Below the pieces are notes generated by a model. That model saw only the letters and a list, made by a program, of their open reading frames with translations. It did no database searches and was not told the DNA's origin. Made by a program: the position numbers and the translations under genes. Positions 61,735 through 64,000 of a stretch of 64,000 bases of DNA are shown piece by piece. The number at the start of each line of letters is the position of its first letter. Within the stretch, counting starts at the first letter, position 1. Source of the stretch: Bacillota bacterium (GTDB taxonomy: Bacteria; Bacillota; Clostridia; Lachnospirales; Lachnospiraceae); assembly GCA_023437715.1 (NCBI GenBank), contig JAEZFK010000004.1, positions 1 through 64,000 on the forward strand, given 5' to 3'.

Positions 61735-64000
61735 TTAATGAAAGCTCTCCCTCACCGTCTTAAACGCCTGAATCACCAGGGTAGGGATCAATGCAAATAT
61801 GAAAATGGTCACAAACTGCCTGGCATTTAAATCTGCCACGCAGAAAAAGGTATGTAATCCGGGAATAAAAAGCACCGCTCCCAAAAGAACCGCCCCCGCC
61901 TCAAAAGCCATAATGCTCCATAAGTTGCTTCTCAACCCTATCTTTAAGATGGAATGGCCGCTGCGGCAGTTAAAGCCGTGGAACAGACGGGCCAGGGTAA
62001 GGGTGGAAAAGGCCATGGTGCTGGCCGCCACCTCGCTTCCCGTAATCAGCCCGGTGTGGTAGGAAGCCATGGTGCATATGGCGATTAACGCCCCCTGGAA
62101 AAGAATCTGCATGACAAAACGCTTTGTCAGTATCCCCTCCCTGGGATTTCTGGGCTTCTGGGCCAGAAGGTCGGCCTCCGCCTTTTCCATGCCTATGGCA
62201 ATGGCCGGCAGGGAATCGGTCAGAAGGTTGATGAACAAAAGATGCACCGGAGCAAAGGGCGTGGGCAGGGCCAGGAAAGAGGTGTATAAAACACAGAGAA
62301 TCCCCGCCATATTTCCCGACAGCAGGAATTTAATGGCGTTGCGGATGTTCCGGTAAACGTTCCGGCCGTTTGCCACCGCCTTAATGATGGTGGCAAAGTT
62401 GTCATCCGTAAGAATCATGGCAGAAGCATCCTTTGATACTTCTGTCCCCATTCTCCCCATGGCAACGCCGATATCGGCCTGCTTTAAGGCCGGAGCGTCA
62501 TTTACCCCGTCTCCTGTCATGGCGACGATATTGCCTTTCCTCTGCCAGGCACGGACAATCCTCAGCTTATGCTCGGGGGAAACCCTGGCATAGACGCTGA
62601 TGCTCTCCAGCCTCCGGTCCAGTTCCTCCTCCTTCATGTCGTCCAGCTCCGGACCGCTGACCGCTAGATCCCCTTCTTCCAGAATGCCGATCTTTTCCGC
62701 AATGGCGGAGGCCGTGATCTTGTGGTCCCCTGTAATCATAACCGGCCGGATGCCTGCCCTGCGGGCATTTAAGACCGCTCCCTTAGTCTCCGGGCGGGGC
62801 GGATCCATCATGGCGATCATTCCCAGGAAAATAAAGCCTTCCTCAGATTTTTCCGTAAGCCTTTCTTCCTCGCTCATATTCCGGCAGACAAAGGTCAGAA
62901 CCCGGAGACCCTGCCTGGAAAAATCCATATTCTGCTCCATCAAGGCCTGCCGGTCTCCGTCCCTTATGGCGCGGACACCCTCTCCTGTCCATATATGGGT
63001 GATGCGGGGAAGCAGCACATCCACCGCCCCCTTGGTAAACAGAACCCGTTTTCCGTCAATCCGGTGAAGGGTGCTCATAAGCTTTCGCCTGGAATCAAAG
63101 GGAAGCTCTCCCACCCTGGGGTAATGATACCTCATGGCTTCCCCTTCCAGTCCGGAACGCTCCGCCATCTGGATTAAGGCCGATTCCGTGGGATCGCCTA
63201 AAAGCTTTCCGTTTACATAGCCGGAATCATTGTTTAAAACCGCGTCATACAGCAGATACTTATGTACCGGAAAGTCAGGATTTAAAAGCTCCGGGGGATA
63301 CAGGCGGTTATTGACGTAAACCTGCTGGACCGTCATGCGGTTCTGGGTAAGGGTCCCCGTTTTATCGGAACAGATGACGGAAACGCAGCCTAAGCTCTCC
63401 ACGGCCTTTAAATCCTTTATGATGGCATTTTCCCCTGCCATCTTCTGTGTTCCCATGGCCTGGACGATGGTAACGATGGAGCTTAGAGCCTCGGGAATGG
63501 CCGCAACTGCCAGGGCTACGGCAAACATCAGGGAGTCCAGAATGGGCATCCGCCGGTAAAGGCTCAGGCCGAAAACCACGGCACAGATAACAAGAATTCC
63601 TGCTGCCAGCCTGCTTCCAAACTGGTCTAGGTTCACCTGGAGAGGAGTCTTCTTTTCCCCTGCGTCATTCATCAGGGAGGCGATGCGGCCGATCTCCGTA
63701 CTCATACCTGTCCCTGTCACCAGCACCTTTGCCCGTCCGGAAGCCACAAGGGAACCGGAAAACACCATATTGGACTGCTCTGCCAGAGGCACTTTTTCCG
63801 CCCGCAGCCTTCCCGTCCGTTTTTCCACGTTAAAGGATTCCCCTGTCAGAGAGCTCTCATTTACCAGAAGGGAATAATTTTCCAGGATGCGGCCATCGGC
63901 CGCAATCATGTCCCCCGCCTCTAAAAGCAGAATGTCCCCCGGCACAATTTCCGCGGATAAAACCTCCTGCTGCTTTCCGTCCCTTAACACCCAGGCTACA
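61735..64000 (-). CDS. Calcium-type P-type ATPase (5' end beyond window)
   Basis: At least 755 residues of a P2-type cation ATPase; the frame stays open through 64000, so the start lies outside. Actuator motif SLTGES, phosphorylation motif ICSDKTGTLTQNR, hinge MTGDGVNDAP and six membrane segments of the C-terminal half are visible. AAIPEALSSIV and NLLTDSLPAIAIG match calcium-site helices M4 and M6 of Ca2+-transporting ATPases, so calcium export is likely, though other divalent cations are possible. It is convergent with nothing in the window and ends before the glpK promoter. Confidence 0.9.
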   Translation of the reverse strand, partial: VAWVLRDGKQQEVLSAEIVPGDILLLEAGDMIAADGRILENYSLLVNESSLTGESFNVEKRTGRLRAEKVPLAEQSNMVFSGSLVASGRAKVLVTGTGMSTEIGRIASLMNDAGEKKTPLQVNLDQFGSRLAAGILVICAVVFGLSLYRRMPILDSLMFAVALAVAAIPEALSSIVTIVQAMGTQKMAGENAIIKDLKAVESLGCVSVICSDKTGTLTQNRMTVQQVYVNNRLYPPELLNPDFPVHKYLLYDAVLNNDSGYVNGKLLGDPTESALIQMAERSGLEGEAMRYHYPRVGELPFDSRRKLMSTLHRIDGKRVLFTKGAVDVLLPRITHIWTGEGVRAIRDGDRQALMEQNMDFSRQGLRVLTFVCRNMSEEERLTEKSEEGFIFLGMIAMMDPPRPETKGAVLNARRAGIRPVMITGDHKITASAIAEKIGILEEGDLAVSGPELDDMKEEELDRRLESISVYARVSPEHKLRIVRAWQRKGNIVAMTGDGVNDAPALKQADIGVAMGRMGTEVSKDASAMILTDDNFATIIKAVANGRNVYRNIRNAIKFLLSGNMAGILCVLYTSFLALPTPFAPVHLLFINLLTDSLPAIAIGMEKAEADLLAQKPRNPREGILTKRFVMQILFQGALIAICTMASYHTGLITGSEVAASTMAFSTLTLARLFHGFNCRSGHSILKIGLRSNLWSIMAFEAGAVLLGAVLFIPGLHTFFCVADLNARQFVTIFIFALIPTLVIQAFKTVRESFH

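Noticed and set aside
1..64000. tRNA or rRNA genes
   Set aside because: No cloverleaf with a CCA-ready acceptor stem or rRNA core sequence was recognised on reading either strand.

Overview
The window reads as chromosomal DNA from an anaerobic, endospore-forming Clostridia, most likely Lachnospiraceae (Lacrimispora, Hungatella or Enterocloster-like). The reasons are spoVT next to mfd and pth, strong AGGAGG ribosome binding sites, oxygen defence by rubrerythrins instead of catalase, YesM/YesN-type two-component control of sugar ABC transporters, and many iron-sulfur flavoenzymes. The genus is an inference; there is no rRNA or tRNA gene here.

Layout. 1-3230 is an AT-rich accessory patch: a promoter followed by a headless reading frame, a small hypothetical gene, an IS110-family element (about 1029-2471) and decayed sequence. 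3232-6120 holds an aldo/keto reductase behind a MerR/AdhR-like operator and a divergent LysE exporter/LysR pair. 6125-21673 is core genome: a 47-residue ORF, spoVT, a 61-residue ORF with its own promoter, mfd, pth, an FAD dehydrogenase, a HAD phosphatase overlapping xpt, a lipoprotein foldase, an M18 aminopeptidase, dtd, a membrane glycerophosphodiesterase, a small alarmone synthetase and an S1-domain protein. 21833-25461 has a PHP phosphatase/LysR pair and then a PerR-like regulator with two rubrerythrins of opposite domain order, apparently sharing one operator type. 25579-27840 is a LytTR/GHKL two-component pair.

27864-33815 is a GtrA-like membrane protein with two very different family 3 glycosidases; one is domain-permuted and membrane-anchored. 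33998-36670 is a PadR-DUF1048-DUF1048-ABC efflux operon with an operator over its promoter. 36892-41090 is a UbiX/LpdD-like/UbiD decarboxylase set with a divergent LysR gene and a DUF554 membrane protein. 41305-42717 holds a VOC protein and a DUF2087 regulator. 43159-54834 is an alpha-glucoside island: acetyltransferase, alpha-glucosidase and AraC regulator on the minus strand; YesM-like kinase, YesN-like regulator, binding protein, two permeases and a second alpha-glucosidase on the plus strand. No transporter ATPase gene is present, so a shared ATPase elsewhere is likely.

54944-61687 is a glycerol module on the minus strand: glpK, a three-gene flavoprotein/iron-sulfur set resembling an anaerobic glycerol-3-phosphate dehydrogenase, the antiterminator glpP, and a fumarylacetoacetate hydrolase-family gene. 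A terminator stands in the glpK leader and another between glpK and the dehydrogenase, as expected for GlpP antitermination. The window ends inside a calcium-type P-type ATPase gene.

Most notable: a candidate bridge-RNA IS110 element; a two-copy PerR-type operator joining a regulator to reverse and classical rubrerythrins; the GlpP leader architecture with a nested palindrome block; a permuted, membrane-anchored GH3 enzyme; a duplicated scrap of a hydrolase gene end plus terminator about 11.8 kb from its intact copy; and families of related terminator hairpins.
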